Source: Acinetobacter harbinensis (GTDB taxonomy: Bacteria; Pseudomonadota; Gammaproteobacteria; Pseudomonadales; Moraxellaceae). From it: 64,000 bases of DNA. The notes beneath the pieces are model-generated. The model ran no database searches and was not told the DNA's origin. It saw only the letters and a list, made by a program, of their open reading frames with translations. Below, piece after piece: positions 28,032-37,947 of this stretch (positions are counted from its first letter, which is position 1; the number at the start of each line of letters is the position of its first letter). The stretch is taken from assembly GCF_000816495.1 (NCBI RefSeq), contig NZ_JXBK01000001.1:2422512-2486511 (forward strand). Direction: 5' to 3'. The position numbers and the translations under genes were made by a program.

Positions 28032-29291
28032 TTAGCCAATATTGGGATAGCGTTTAATCGATAAGCCTTCGGTGTTGATATCAGGAGTATGATTAAGTAC
28101 CAAATCGCTGATTAACTTGCCTGAACCACAAGCCATGGTCCAACCCAAGGTGCCATGTCCGGTGTTTAAGAATAAATTCTTAAAGCGCGTTGCACCAATA
28201 ATTGGCGTACTGTCTGGGGTCATCGGACGTAAACCGGTCCAGAATGACGCCTGCGCCATATCACCACCAGGGAATAAATCCTGCGTGACCATTTGCAAGG
28301 TTGCACGGCGATTCTCATTTAAAGCATGGCTAAAACCACTTAGCTCGGCCATTCCGCCCACACGAATACGCTCATCAAAACGGGTAATGGCAATTTTATA
28401 GGTTTCATCGAGTACGGTGGATTGCGGTGCAAAAGCAGGATCGACAATAGGAATGGTCAGTGAATAGCCTTTCACCGGATAAACCGGTAAATCCAAATGA
28501 AGCGGTTTCAGTAAATCGCGCGAATAGCTACCAAATGCCAACACATAACGGTCTGCGGTTAAGACTTGACCATCCACCACCACACCTTTAATTTCATCGC
28601 CTTCAACCACCAGTTTTTCAACTTTTTGATTGAATTTAAAATCGACACCCAATCCTTTAGCCAAATCAGCTAAGGCATTGGTAAATAAGTAACAATCGCC
28701 TGTTTCATCATTGGGTAAATGCAGACCACCGACCAATTTATCTTGTGCATAGGCCAAGGCCGGTTCAACTTTCGCCAAGTCTTCTTTAAGCAATAATTCG
28801 TAGTCAACACCACATTCTTTCAACACTTGAATGTCGCGCTGTACTGCTTCGAGTTGCGCTTCATTACGAAAAACTTGTAAAGTACCTTTAGCGCGGTTTT
28901 CATAGTGAATACCGGTGTCTTTACGCAGCTCTCTTAAGCAGTCACGGCTATATTCAGCCACGCGTGTCATCCGTTCTTTGTTGATGGCATAACTCTGTGG
29001 ATTACAGTTTTTAAGCATTTGTGCCATCCACTGTAACTGCCACATGCTGCCATCCATATTAATGGCTAAAGGTGCATGGTGTTGGAACATCCATTTGACG
29101 GCTTTAAAGGGAATACCAGGCGCCGCCCAAGGGGTGGAATAACCGGGAGAGATTTGACCTGCATTACCGAAACTGGTTTCTTCTGCTGGACCGGGTTGAC
29201 GGTCTAATACAGTTACGGTTGCTCCTTGCTTCGCGAGGTAATACGCGCTTGCTACGCCAATGACACCACTACCTAAGACAATTACGCGCAT
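28032..29291 (-). CDS. dadA: D-amino acid dehydrogenase small subunit
   Basis: A 419-aa FAD-dependent membrane-associated oxidoreductase that converts D-alanine to pyruvate and ammonia and passes electrons to the respiratory chain. The N-terminal dinucleotide-binding motif [16 protein letters not shown] (about 4-19) is followed by [20 protein letters not shown]. The C-terminal [15 protein letters not shown] is typical. The frame is open six codons upstream. The ATG at 29291 has GAGGG 8 nt before it. The gene is divergent from an Lrp-type regulator. Confidence 0.95.
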   Translation of the reverse strand: MRVIVLGSGVIGVASAYYLAKQGATVTVLDRQPGPAEETSFGNAGQISPGYSTPWAAPGIPFKAVKWMFQHHAPLAINMDGSMWQLQWMAQMLKNCNPQSYAINKERMTRVAEYSRDCLRELRKDTGIHYENRAKGTLQVFRNEAQLEAVQRDIQVLKECGVDYELLLKEDLAKVEPALAYAQDKLVGGLHLPNDETGDCYLFTNALADLAKGLGVDFKFNQKVEKLVVEGDEIKGVVVDGQVLTADRYVLAFGSYSRDLLKPLHLDLPVYPVKGYSLTIPIVDPAFAPQSTVLDETYKIAITRFDERIRVGGMAELSGFSHALNENRRATLQMVTQDLFPGGDMAQASFWTGLRPMTPDSTPIIGATRFKNLFLNTGHGTLGWTMACGSGKLISDLVLNHTPDINTEGLSIKRYPNIG

Positions 29292-29429
29292 TTCAAATCC
29301 CTCGAGCACCTTTAGTTTATTTACCTAGTATATTTTTGGTTCAATAGTTTTTTTCACTGTTTTACAGCCTATAATCTAGGCAATTGAATGGATTTATCAT
29401 GAAAAAAATTCAAAAAAAGGAAAATATTG
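29292..29429. promoter_or_regulatory. Divergent dadA / Lrp-regulator promoter region
   Basis: A 138-bp AT-rich intergenic region between dadA and the divergent Lrp-type gene. A TATAAT hexamer at 29370-29375 is a plausible -10 for the regulator. TATACT on the minus strand near 29325 is a plausible -10 for dadA. Lrp-family regulators commonly bind their own divergent promoter, so this is the likely operator. No specific operator repeat could be defined by eye. Confidence 0.5.
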
Positions 29430-29894
29430 ATGCGTAAATTAGACCGTATCGATCATCAGATTTTAGAGATTCTACAAAAGGATGGACGCATTGCCATCAG
29501 TGAGTTGGCATCTCGGGTGAATTTGTCCACCACACCCTGCTCTGAACGGGTCAAACGCTTAGAACGCGATGGCATTATCATGGGCTATTACGCGCGTTTA
29601 AATCCGCAGTTGGTGGACCGAAATTTATTGGTATTTTTAGAAATTAAGTTATCGGCAAAATCCGGTGATGTGTTTGATCAAGTGGCGCGTGATTTGGTGG
29701 AAATTCCCGAAGTTCTAGAGTGTCATTTAATTTCAGGAGAGTTTGATTATTTGGTCAAAGCACGGCTGAAAGAGATGACCGCCTATAGACGCTTATTGGG
29801 CGACTTATTAAAAAAACTGCCATCTTCGGCCTCATCACACAGTTACATTGTGATGGAAGAAGTCAAAGAAACCTTATATTTGGATATCGGCTAA
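29430..29894 (+). CDS. Lrp/AsnC-family transcriptional regulator (DadR-like)
   Basis: A 154-aa regulator with an N-terminal winged helix-turn-helix (DRIDHQILEILQKDGRIAIS and ELASRVNLSTTPCSERVKRL, about 5-45) and a C-terminal RAM ligand-binding domain (about 70-150, including CHLISGEFDYLVKA). In Pseudomonas and E. coli an Lrp-type protein controls dadAX in response to alanine. The divergent position makes the same role likely here. A TTG codon precedes the ATG. The ATG at 29430 is chosen for AAGGA at the right distance. Confidence 0.88.
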   Translation: MRKLDRIDHQILEILQKDGRIAISELASRVNLSTTPCSERVKRLERDGIIMGYYARLNPQLVDRNLLVFLEIKLSAKSGDVFDQVARDLVEIPEVLECHLISGEFDYLVKARLKEMTAYRRLLGDLLKKLPSSASSHSYIVMEEVKETLYLDIG

Positions 29895-29919
29895 GCCCAA
29901 ACATTGAATCTTTAAGCTT

Positions 29920-29948
29920 AAAAAAGGATCCTTCAGATCCTTTTTTTT
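29920..29948. terminator. Bidirectional terminator between the Lrp gene and the HAD phosphatase
   Basis: An 11-bp repeat AAAAAAGGATC/GATCCTTTTTT around a CTTCA loop serves both convergent genes. Confidence 0.85.
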
Positions 29949-29971
29949 ATCATTGTTTAAAGTACAGCTAT

Positions 29972-31500
<1,529 letters not shown>

Positions 31501-31572
31501 GTATATGGGGTTAGCGCCTCAGTCTTGATGGCACTGAGTCATCAAGCATCAGCTCAAACACAGCTAACAAAC

Positions 31573-31610
31573 CTGCCGTTGCTGCTTAAAAAACTTAAGC
31601 ACAGCGGCAG
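31573..31610. repeat. Inverted repeat downstream of thiD
   Basis: CTGCCGTTGCTGCTTAA pairs with TTAAGCACAGCGGCAG with one bulged position, around a 5-nt loop. It lies 73 bp after thiD and has no T run. It may protect the thiD mRNA 3' end or act as an imperfect terminator. Confidence 0.45.
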
Positions 31611-31664
31611 CCATACCGCATAAAAACACACTGCTTTAAAATAAGATTACAGGTGAAGCGGCAT

Positions 31665-31693
31665 AAAAAAAGCCCCAGCATAAGGCTGGAGCT
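31665..31693 (-). terminator. Terminator of the yjdM-like gene
   Basis: AGCCCCAGC/GCTGGAGCT (31671-31693, one mismatch) has a loop of about 5 nt. On the minus strand it is followed by six T residues, 25 bp after the stop codon. Confidence 0.75.
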
Positions 31694-31717
31694 GATTAAA
31701 GCTGAATCAAATTAAAA

Positions 31718-32059
31718 TTAAGCTTTTTTCACAAATTCAGATTTCAATTTCATGGCGCCAAAACCTTCAATTTTACAATCGATATCGTGGCCATCACTTG
31801 AGTCAGGTAATAATCGAATATTTTTTACTTTGGTTCCGACTTTAATTGCGGAAGATGACCCTTTCACTTTTAGCTCTTTAATCAAGGTCACGCTATCGCC
31901 ATCGCTTAAGGCATTGCCGTTAGCATCTTTAATTACTGCAGCTTGTTCCGCTGAGTTTTCACCATCTTTCCACTCATGTGAACATTCTGGGCAAATCAGT
32001 AAATCGCCATCTTGATAGGTATATTCTGAATGACATTTCGGGCAATTGGGTAAAGACAT
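31718..32059 (-). CDS. yjdM: YjdM (PhnA-type) zinc-ribbon protein
   Basis: A 113-aa protein with an N-terminal zinc ribbon [21 protein letters not shown] (in part; cysteines about 6, 9, 24, 27) and a C-terminal SH3-like domain ([39 protein letters not shown]). The family was named PhnA for alkylphosphonate uptake but is not needed for phosphonate use in E. coli, and its function is unknown. The ATG at 32059 is chosen over one four codons earlier because MSLPNCPKC is the conserved start. Confidence 0.88.
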   Translation of the reverse strand: MSLPNCPKCHSEYTYQDGDLLICPECSHEWKDGENSAEQAAVIKDANGNALSDGDSVTLIKELKVKGSSSAIKVGTKVKNIRLLPDSSDGHDIDCKIEGFGAMKLKSEFVKKA

Positions 32060-32152
32060 AAAAAACCTCAAAAAGTCTACTATAGCATTTTATAAATCAA
32101 TCGCTGAATAAAGGCCTATTTATTTTATGGAATAATGCTTAGTTCGGGATGC

Positions 32153-32509
32153 TCATTCTTGTTCTAACAGCTGTTTCAGCACAAGGGCATGGTTATAATC
32201 TGCACTTTTAGTGGCGGTAATGAAAGTCACTTTTTCCTGTTGTGCCAACTGACGGATTTCCTCAAGTTGCTTAGCTTGCGCATTTAAACTCAGTTCCGCT
32301 GTGTAGCGCTGCTGAAACTCAAGCCAACGCTGTGGATCATGTGCATACCATTTTCTTAATTCTGCGGATGGACTGATCTCTTTCGGCCATAGATCAATTT
32401 TTGCCTCTTGCTTTTTAATGCCTCGCGGCCACAGCCGGTCCACCAAAATACGCTTGCCATCTGAAGCCAACACTTCAGCATAGGCTCGTTTGATTTGGAT
32501 CTGCATCAT
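32153..32509 (-). CDS. DUF488-family protein (YeaO-like)
   Basis: A 118-aa protein with the family signature ILVDRLWPRGIKKQEAKIDL (about 21-40), EISPSAELRKWYAHD and VTFITATKSADYNHA. The function is unknown. The fold is small alpha/beta, with conserved Arg, Trp and Asp residues that suggest a binding pocket. GGAGG lies 6-9 nt before two adjacent ATG codons, and either could be used. Confidence 0.82.
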   Translation of the reverse strand: MMQIQIKRAYAEVLASDGKRILVDRLWPRGIKKQEAKIDLWPKEISPSAELRKWYAHDPQRWLEFQQRYTAELSLNAQAKQLEEIRQLAQQEKVTFITATKSADYNHALVLKQLLEQE

Positions 32510-32663
32510 AGCTCACCTCCACGAATTTTCAGCATTTCGCACTAACGCTATCTGCGCGTATCGTATGCTATATCCCTAAACACGTTAATGATTCTAAACT
32601 AATGACTTGCTACGGTTTAAATAAAAAATATGCTGCTGATACGCGTTAATTGCTATGGATTCA

Positions 32664-32685
32664 GCTTAGTCAGATTATACTAAGC
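32664..32685. repeat. Inverted repeat after the AI-2E/GAF gene
   Basis: GCTTAGT/ACTAAGC with an 8-nt loop, three bases beyond the stop codon of the AI-2E/GAF gene. No T run follows, so terminator activity is uncertain. Confidence 0.4.
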
Positions 32686-32688
32686 CAC

Positions 32689-35088
32689 TCAATCATCTTT
32701 CGCTTCTGCTTTGTGTAATTTAGCAATTTCTTCCAACTTTTGTCTGTGGACTTTGTCATCACTTAAGGTTTCAATTAAGTCGGCGGCCAACTCATTTAAC
32801 AAGACCAAATCATCTTCACTGACATGGCGCACCTGTTTGTCTAAAATACACAAACTGCCCAAGACTAAGCCTTGTTTACTGCGCAACGGCACGCCGGCAT
32901 AAAATTTAATTTTATGTCGTTTTAATTCTCGATTGTGATTAAAACGCGGATCACGCTCGATATCCTCAATAATCAAAGCTTCATTTTGATAGACCAAATG
33001 AGTACAGATAGAGTCTTCACGCGGAATTTTCGCTTCAATTGGATTTTGATTTTCAGCCGCCAATGGACTGGCCGGCGTATTAACCCAAGCGGCATCCACC
33101 AAGGAGATTTGTGCATAATCGACATTAAAGGCTTGGCAGGCTTCTTCAATATATTGCTGATAAATCGGTAGGCTCTCTGGCGCCAGTAAATGTAACTCAT
33201 GCAAAGCCGCTAAACGTGCTGGTTCATTTTCTGCCATCAGTTCACGCGCAGGATTCTGCCCCTGTTGTAGCATAAGAGCATCAATACTGAGCATCAATTC
33301 ATTGACAGTAGACACCACCGCATCGGGCTGAAAACGCTGCTGAATTTTATCGCGTAGCACATCACTGGTATTGCCCCATGTGGCAAAAATAATTTTTAGA
33401 TGCGGCAACTGCGCACGAATACGATGATTCAGTAGACGAATCTGTGCCAACGGCTGCGGATGAAACATTGAAATACAGATGATTTCGGCGCTTTGCGGTA
33501 AAGAATCGAGCACGTTACTTTTGCTTTGAATCAGCACCTCGTTGTAACTTTTGGCAGCAATTTTTCTTAAATTTAAACCATGTGCCACCATGGATGCGGT
33601 CAATACCCCAATTTCCCAGCGCGCCCCTACAGAGATGACTTTAATCGCCTCATCCTTTGCTGAAATGGCATATTTTTTTTGAAAATCATGATTAAATAAC
33701 TTTAAACCTTGATGCATTCTTAAGCGGTGTTCGGCACTGGCTTCAGTACTGTGACCTTCAGAAAATAGACGAATAGCCGGAATGGCCACATCATCATAAA
33801 AACTATTGACCTTACGCACCAACATTTCTTCACTGGGTTTTTTCGGTAATTTTTGTTCGATATATTGCTGCGCCACTTTCAGGGCATCATCAACATCATC
33901 TGCCACCAAACGCTGATAAAAGCGCTCGGGTGGAGTAAGCACGGGTTCACTGCCAATCAAAATTTTAATAAAACTCAAAGCCGGAATGTAATTGGCCAAC
34001 ACCAATAAACACGCGGTCAGCGGTGTAGAGAGAATCAGCCCCACCGGCCCCCATAGCGTGGTCCAAAAAGTCGCGGCAATAATAATGGCCAAGGTCGATA
34101 AACCGGTACTTTCACCATATAACCACGGTTCAATAATATTATTACTGATCAGTTCGAGCAGTAAAATTAGCCCCATACTCCACAACACCATATTCCAACC
34201 GGGATCGACCGCAAAGGCCAAGGTCAGCGGAAATAATGCCGAAATCATCGGTCCGACATAGGGTACAAAACGCATGACGATGGCGACCATACCCCACATC
34301 AGCGCAGCCGGTACACCAATGAGCCATAAGCCCAGCGCCATCGGAATACCATAGGTGACATTCACCAACAACTGCATCCGCAAATAGGTACCTATTCGAT
34401 CCGCGGCTTCATCTAAAGCGTCGGTACCAACATTTAAATTGCCTCCGAGCAACTTCAGCAAACGGTCATGCAAGTCTTTTCGACTCAGCAGAATCAGCAC
34501 CACAAATAAAAAAACAATCCCCACCGTGACCAACGGACTCAAAATGGTGATGCCCCACTGCTTGGCTGTTTCAGTTGCACTGGGCGATTTTCCCACCACC
34601 TCAACCTGTGTGACATTAGCCTTGGCTGGCATTGGCGCAAGATCACGCATCGAGTTTTCTACCGTGTCGATGGTGCTGATTGCACCATCCCAAACGCTTG
34701 GGCCTTTGGTCAGATTTTTAACTGAATCTAGTTTGTGTTTGATGGTGTCCTGATACTGCGGCAACTCCTGACTTAAGCTACCTAATTGATAGCCCAAATA
34801 GGTGGCTGCACCGCCCAATAGGCTTAAGGTAAATAGCACGACCAAGGCAATGGAAGGCAATTGCGGTAAACCCCATTTTTTTAAGCGTGACACCAACGGT
34901 TCAAGTAAAAAAGCCAGCAACACCGACAGTGCCAAAGGAATTAAAATATCTTGACCAAAATACAGCGCTAAAATAATTACGGTGGCAATAACAAAGCCTG
35001 CCATCATGCGTAACAGCTGCAAAGTATCGGATTTTGGCTTGACGTGTGCAGCTGAAAATTCTGAATGCGGTCGTTTTTCATTCTTCAC
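32689..35088 (-). CDS. AI-2E/PerM-type membrane protein fused to a cytoplasmic GAF domain
   Basis: At 799 aa this is about twice the usual AI-2E transporter family length (about 350). Residues 25-375 are a PerM/AI-2E exporter-like domain with about 8 membrane helices (ILIPLALSVLLAFLLEPLVS, VPYVGPMISALFPL, GPVGLILSTPLTACLLVL). Residues about 460-600 form an alpha/beta domain (ISVGARWEIGVLTASMVAHG, EIICISMFHP) resembling a B12-binding-type Rossmann fold without an obvious DXHXXG motif. Residues about 625-785 are a GAF domain (EDSICTHLVYQNEALIIED, FYAGVPLRSKQGLVLGSLCI). It looks like a sensor-regulated transporter. The start is GTG with AAGG before it. The substrate is unknown. Confidence 0.82.
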   Translation of the reverse strand: MKNEKRPHSEFSAAHVKPKSDTLQLLRMMAGFVIATVIILALYFGQDILIPLALSVLLAFLLEPLVSRLKKWGLPQLPSIALVVLFTLSLLGGAATYLGYQLGSLSQELPQYQDTIKHKLDSVKNLTKGPSVWDGAISTIDTVENSMRDLAPMPAKANVTQVEVVGKSPSATETAKQWGITILSPLVTVGIVFLFVVLILLSRKDLHDRLLKLLGGNLNVGTDALDEAADRIGTYLRMQLLVNVTYGIPMALGLWLIGVPAALMWGMVAIVMRFVPYVGPMISALFPLTLAFAVDPGWNMVLWSMGLILLLELISNNIIEPWLYGESTGLSTLAIIIAATFWTTLWGPVGLILSTPLTACLLVLANYIPALSFIKILIGSEPVLTPPERFYQRLVADDVDDALKVAQQYIEQKLPKKPSEEMLVRKVNSFYDDVAIPAIRLFSEGHSTEASAEHRLRMHQGLKLFNHDFQKKYAISAKDEAIKVISVGARWEIGVLTASMVAHGLNLRKIAAKSYNEVLIQSKSNVLDSLPQSAEIICISMFHPQPLAQIRLLNHRIRAQLPHLKIIFATWGNTSDVLRDKIQQRFQPDAVVSTVNELMLSIDALMLQQGQNPARELMAENEPARLAALHELHLLAPESLPIYQQYIEEACQAFNVDYAQISLVDAAWVNTPASPLAAENQNPIEAKIPREDSICTHLVYQNEALIIEDIERDPRFNHNRELKRHKIKFYAGVPLRSKQGLVLGSLCILDKQVRHVSEDDLVLLNELAADLIETLSDDKVHRQKLEEIAKLHKAEAKDD

Positions 35089-35493
35089 GTTAAAGGCCTT
35101 CTTGTTTTTATCTCTCTGTGTATATTTAAAATTTTAAGCGACAAAACTCTACAGCCTTAATGTAAATACCATCCTTTTTTAGTTCATCGTGTTGACCGTA
35201 CTGATCTATTTTTAGAGGCTGCTTTTAAGCAAGACTTTTTAAAATATCTAGAAAATAATGATGCCTTTTTAATGATGCTTTATTTATGCCAAATATATTT
35301 CAAGCTATTGAGGTTAAAAACAGATGATCAGGCTATTTGCTAAGCACTTTACCGCTCATCCCCAATTCATTTACCCAATAGATAAACCCCCAAGCGCTTA
35401 CACGTTTGGGGGTTATTGAAGTCAGCACGCACTGCGTTAATTTAATAGTCAGCCCAGTGCATTACAGCACATCTTAAACGGATAGCACAAACC
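35089..35493. other. Intergenic region between rraB and the AI-2E/GAF gene
   Basis: About 400 bp. The terminator at 35385 is the main structure. An open stretch at 35161-35343 (plus strand, 60 codons) has no start codon or ribosome binding site near its left end and may be decayed coding sequence. Nothing else is recognised. Confidence 0.45.
35385..35414 (-). terminator. rraB terminator
   Basis: A 12-bp stem AACCCCCAAGCG/CGTTTGGGGGTT with a 6-nt loop lies 79 bp after the rraB stop. It is followed on the minus strand by TTTATC. The U tract is short but the stem is very stable. Confidence 0.6.
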
Positions 35494-35877
35494 TTATGAG
35501 GTTTGAATCTCATCGTCTAAGTCTTCATCATCGTAAACATAGGCCATGCAGCCCCAACCATCATATTCACCGCTGTGTTGTTCAGCAATTTTAGTAAACC
35601 ATTCTTCAAGGTCGACGATGTCTGAATATTCAGGTTCCATATACACATAAACCGTGATAATCCACTCTGAAGTATCGCTTTCTTCATCTTCAAACAGGCT
35701 GATTTTTTGTTCTTCTTTGAGCAAATAAAGCGCACATTTTTCAGCTAATTCTTGGCTTTGAAAGGCAATTGAATACTCAATTTCATGCGCTTCAATTAAA
35801 TCATCGCCATCTTCAGCCATTTGCCAAAGTACATTACCGTTTTCATCATCAGGAAATTTATCAAAATCGCGGCTCAT
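35494..35877 (-). CDS. rraB: Ribonuclease E inhibitor RraB family protein
   Basis: A very acidic 127-aa protein. RraB binds RNase E and limits its activity on some mRNAs. The FPDDENGNVLWQMAEDGDDL opening (about 7-26), IEYSIAFQSQELAEKCALYL and the C-terminal EYDGWGCMAYVYDDE are typical of the family. AAGGA precedes the ATG. It stands alone, with a hairpin terminator downstream. Confidence 0.87.
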   Translation of the reverse strand: MSRDFDKFPDDENGNVLWQMAEDGDDLIEAHEIEYSIAFQSQELAEKCALYLLKEEQKISLFEDEESDTSEWIITVYVYMEPEYSDIVDLEEWFTKIAEQHSGEYDGWGCMAYVYDDEDLDDEIQTS

Positions 35878-36083
35878 GGAGTATTCCTTATCATCATTTT
35901 AGGCTTCACTATTGTACGCAGATTAGCGCGGCTTTGTTTTAATTTACAGACGATTTACCCAGACCGGCCGCTTTTTGTGCTTTTGAGCGAACACAGACCA
36001 TGTAAAGGTCATGTTTGAGCTATCATCTTGCTAAATGCATCGTTACTACATTTAAGCCAACTTTAAAAGTATATCCTTCAAAA

Positions 36084-36785
36084 TTAGTGCTTCTTGCTCA
36101 TCTCTGAGAGCAAATCCAATTGAATTTCCTGCATCTCCGCCAAGCGTTGCCATTGATGCGATAACAGATGATCTAATTTGTCATGTAAATGTCGAATTTC
36201 CAGTTCAGCTTTTAAATTAATTTGATAATCATTTTGTGAGCGTAAACGGTCTTTGGCTTCTTGTCGGTTTTGGCTCATCATAATCACCGGCGCTTGGATG
36301 GCGGCCAAACAGGACAAAACCAAATTGAGTAAAATAAACGGATAAGGGTCGGCAGGACGTGCCACCAATAACGTGGTGTTAAGCACAATCCAAATCACCA
36401 AAAAAATGGCAAAACAAATCAGAAAGGGCCAACTGCCACCAAAAGTGGCAATTTTATCAGCCAAGCGTTCGCCAAAAGACCACTGCTGCTCTAACTCATC
36501 TTCGGTATTTTTGGTGATTAATTCTTGCTGCTGCATACTGCGAATTACTTCCAATTCCAGTGCAGTCACTTCCCCCTTTTCCGACTTTAATAAAGAATGC
36601 ACATATTGAACACGGTACAGGGTTAAATCGGCATGACAAATATAGCTGTCTGTCGACCACTGCGGAAAATCTTGTAAAATTTCTTGATTGATCGCGTCGC
36701 GTATCACACCGCGCGGGGTCAGTTTTTGTAGCGGAAATTTTTTACCACAGACAGCGCAGGCATGACATTCATTTTTTTCGTGCAT
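36084..36785 (-). CDS. DUF1003-family membrane protein
   Basis: The 233-aa protein starts with a zinc-ribbon-like pair CHACAVCGKKF (about 8-18). Its DUF1003 core (about 100-200) has two membrane helices: FLICFAIFLVIWIVLNTTLL and YPFILLNLVLSCLAAIQAPV. After the second come the conserved MMSQNRQEAKDRLRSQNDYQ and a cytoplasmic coiled segment. The function is unknown. AGGGGAA precedes the ATG. It is separated from its neighbours by about 200 bp on one side and 64 bp on the other. Confidence 0.85.
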   Translation of the reverse strand: MHEKNECHACAVCGKKFPLQKLTPRGVIRDAINQEILQDFPQWSTDSYICHADLTLYRVQYVHSLLKSEKGEVTALELEVIRSMQQQELITKNTEDELEQQWSFGERLADKIATFGGSWPFLICFAIFLVIWIVLNTTLLVARPADPYPFILLNLVLSCLAAIQAPVIMMSQNRQEAKDRLRSQNDYQINLKAELEIRHLHDKLDHLLSHQWQRLAEMQEIQLDLLSEMSKKH

Positions 36786-36849
36786 GAGGTTCCCCTTTAT
36801 TGGCCTATTTAGCGCGTTTTACTCAATTATTTATATGTCGAGGTGTGGC

Positions 36850-37098
36850 TTAACTTTTTTCTATCCAGTAAAGCACGATAAGCGGAATTAAATTAAAGAA
36901 AATAATCATGATTTTATACAGCGTCAGCGCTGCGTAATGAAGGGTATCAAAACTTTCATCACTGAGCTTAAAGCATTTACGCTGTAGGCGATTGATTGCC
37001 TCTCACGCGTAAATCAAACCCCAGAACCAGAGCAATAAAACGGTAATATTTAGGATAAGCGCATAAAGAAGAAAGTGAGTAATAACGGTGATATTCAT
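36850..37098 (-). pseudogene. Small two-helix membrane protein (DUF6868-like), interrupted by one TGA
   Basis: From the ATG at 37098 the frame reads MNITVITHFLLYALILNITV then LLLWFWGLIYA, and stops at TGA (37003-37005). Without this stop it continues in the same frame for 50 codons (EAINRLQRKCFKLSDES, then IMIIFFNLIPLIVLYWIE) to TAA at 36850. Total length, two hydrophobic halves and the central RLQRKCFKLSDE resemble a small DUF6868-type membrane protein as I remember the family. The stop falls where relatives have Arg, so a CGA to TGA change is likely. No frameshift is needed, so the decay is recent or the stop is a sequencing error. Confidence 0.6.
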
Positions 37099-37553
37099 AT
37101 TTTTATAGGCTATATGTTTTGTTTATTTTAGCCTTATTTTTATACTATCAAGAATTTTTTAAGGGGTGAGGGAAAACATATTTTGTTTACTTCAACAACC
37201 ATGACTGGATAAGTCATAACTCTGTGCCTATAAATTTGTAATCTATAGCGTCCTAAGCCGAATCGAGACCTTGTGGGCGAGTACTACACTCACGTTGTAC
37301 GCAACTGGTAGCATCTACTCTCTTCGATCCCCATCACACCCTTGAGATATAATTTAACAAGATCACCTCGGAATTAATTCCCGAAGATTCGCTATTTTTT
37401 GATTATTTTGGCATTTTTTATCGCATAAAATAAAAATAACCGAATTATTTACTATTAAGGTTAAAATAGTGATTTTTTATTGCGAAAATAAGATATTTAT
37501 TGATAATTTTGTTCACTTAACCTGTAGATTTCTGGAATAAAAAAAACTGAGCA
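37099..37553. other. Intergenic region with several short inverted repeats
   Basis: About 450 bp between the broken small gene and the zinc-ribbon gene. The right half (37390-37540) is extremely AT-rich. The middle (37250-37390) is less so and contains consecutive short hairpins: GAGT/ACTC, GTTG/CAAC and GTAG/CTAC inside ATCGA/TCGAT, plus TCGG/CCGA around AATTAATT. I recognise no known RNA family. No ORF is supported. Confidence 0.4.
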
Positions 37554-37581
37554 AAAAGCCCTATCGGGTAATAGGGCTTTT
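37554..37581 (-). terminator. Terminator of the zinc-ribbon gene
   Basis: An 11-bp perfect stem AAAAGCCCTAT/ATAGGGCTTTT with a 6-nt loop, 45 bp after the stop codon. The A/T ends allow use in either direction. Confidence 0.85.
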
Positions 37582-37625
37582 GTTTAAAACAGGATAGCTG
37601 TTTTATGAACGTTGCTTAGGCAAAT

Positions 37626-37760
37626 TTATTTTTTAAATTGATTGCCATGGCATTTGGTACACGGGGGTAAACGATCTGTACCAATTTCTAAGTAAGCGCG
37701 GTATCCGCACTGAATACAAAAATAGAAGCCTGTTCCGGGTTTTTCGCCAGCAGTAACCAT
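37626..37760 (-). CDS. Small zinc-ribbon protein (44 aa)
   Basis: This short ORF encodes MVTAGEKPGTGFYFCIQCGY followed by a basic-polar linker and LPPCTKCHGNQFKK. The cysteine pairs C15-x2-C18 and C34-x2-C37 should bind one zinc as a rubredoxin-like ribbon. GEKPGTG plus LPPCxKC is a pattern I associate with small 'zinc ribbon-containing proteins' in many gammaproteobacteria. GGAGAACAAAA before the ATG and a strong terminator after the stop support a real gene. The function is unknown. Confidence 0.75.
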   Translation of the reverse strand: MVTAGEKPGTGFYFCIQCGYRAYLEIGTDRLPPCTKCHGNQFKK

Positions 37761-37947
37761 TTTTGTTCTCCATGGGTTTTAGAAATGGTAGATTTAGTAT
37801 ATAACCCTAATGTGATGATTGTCTATTGTCCATTTCGATAAATGATAGTGGCGTTTGGGCGAAGGAATTTTATTGTAAATAAAAACTTTATATTCTTTCA
37901 GAATACTCTATTAACTTTTCCAAAGCGACTTCACTTTCAATATAACA

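Noticed and set aside
35161-35343. Sixty open codons on the plus strand between the AI-2E/GAF gene and rraB, with a stretch HRVDRTDLFLEAAFKQDF
   Set aside because: There is no start codon near its left end, no ribosome binding site and no recognised family. It may be decayed coding sequence, but chance cannot be excluded.
37003-37005. TGA as a selenocysteine codon
   Set aside because: The reading frame has no selenoprotein similarity and no obvious SECIS hairpin follows. A nonsense change is simpler.
37260-37329. Cloverleaf-like arrangement suggesting a tRNA
   Set aside because: Arm lengths (4-bp stems with loops of 3-5 nt) do not fit a tRNA. There is no TTCRA T-loop, 7-nt anticodon loop or CCA-type 3' end.
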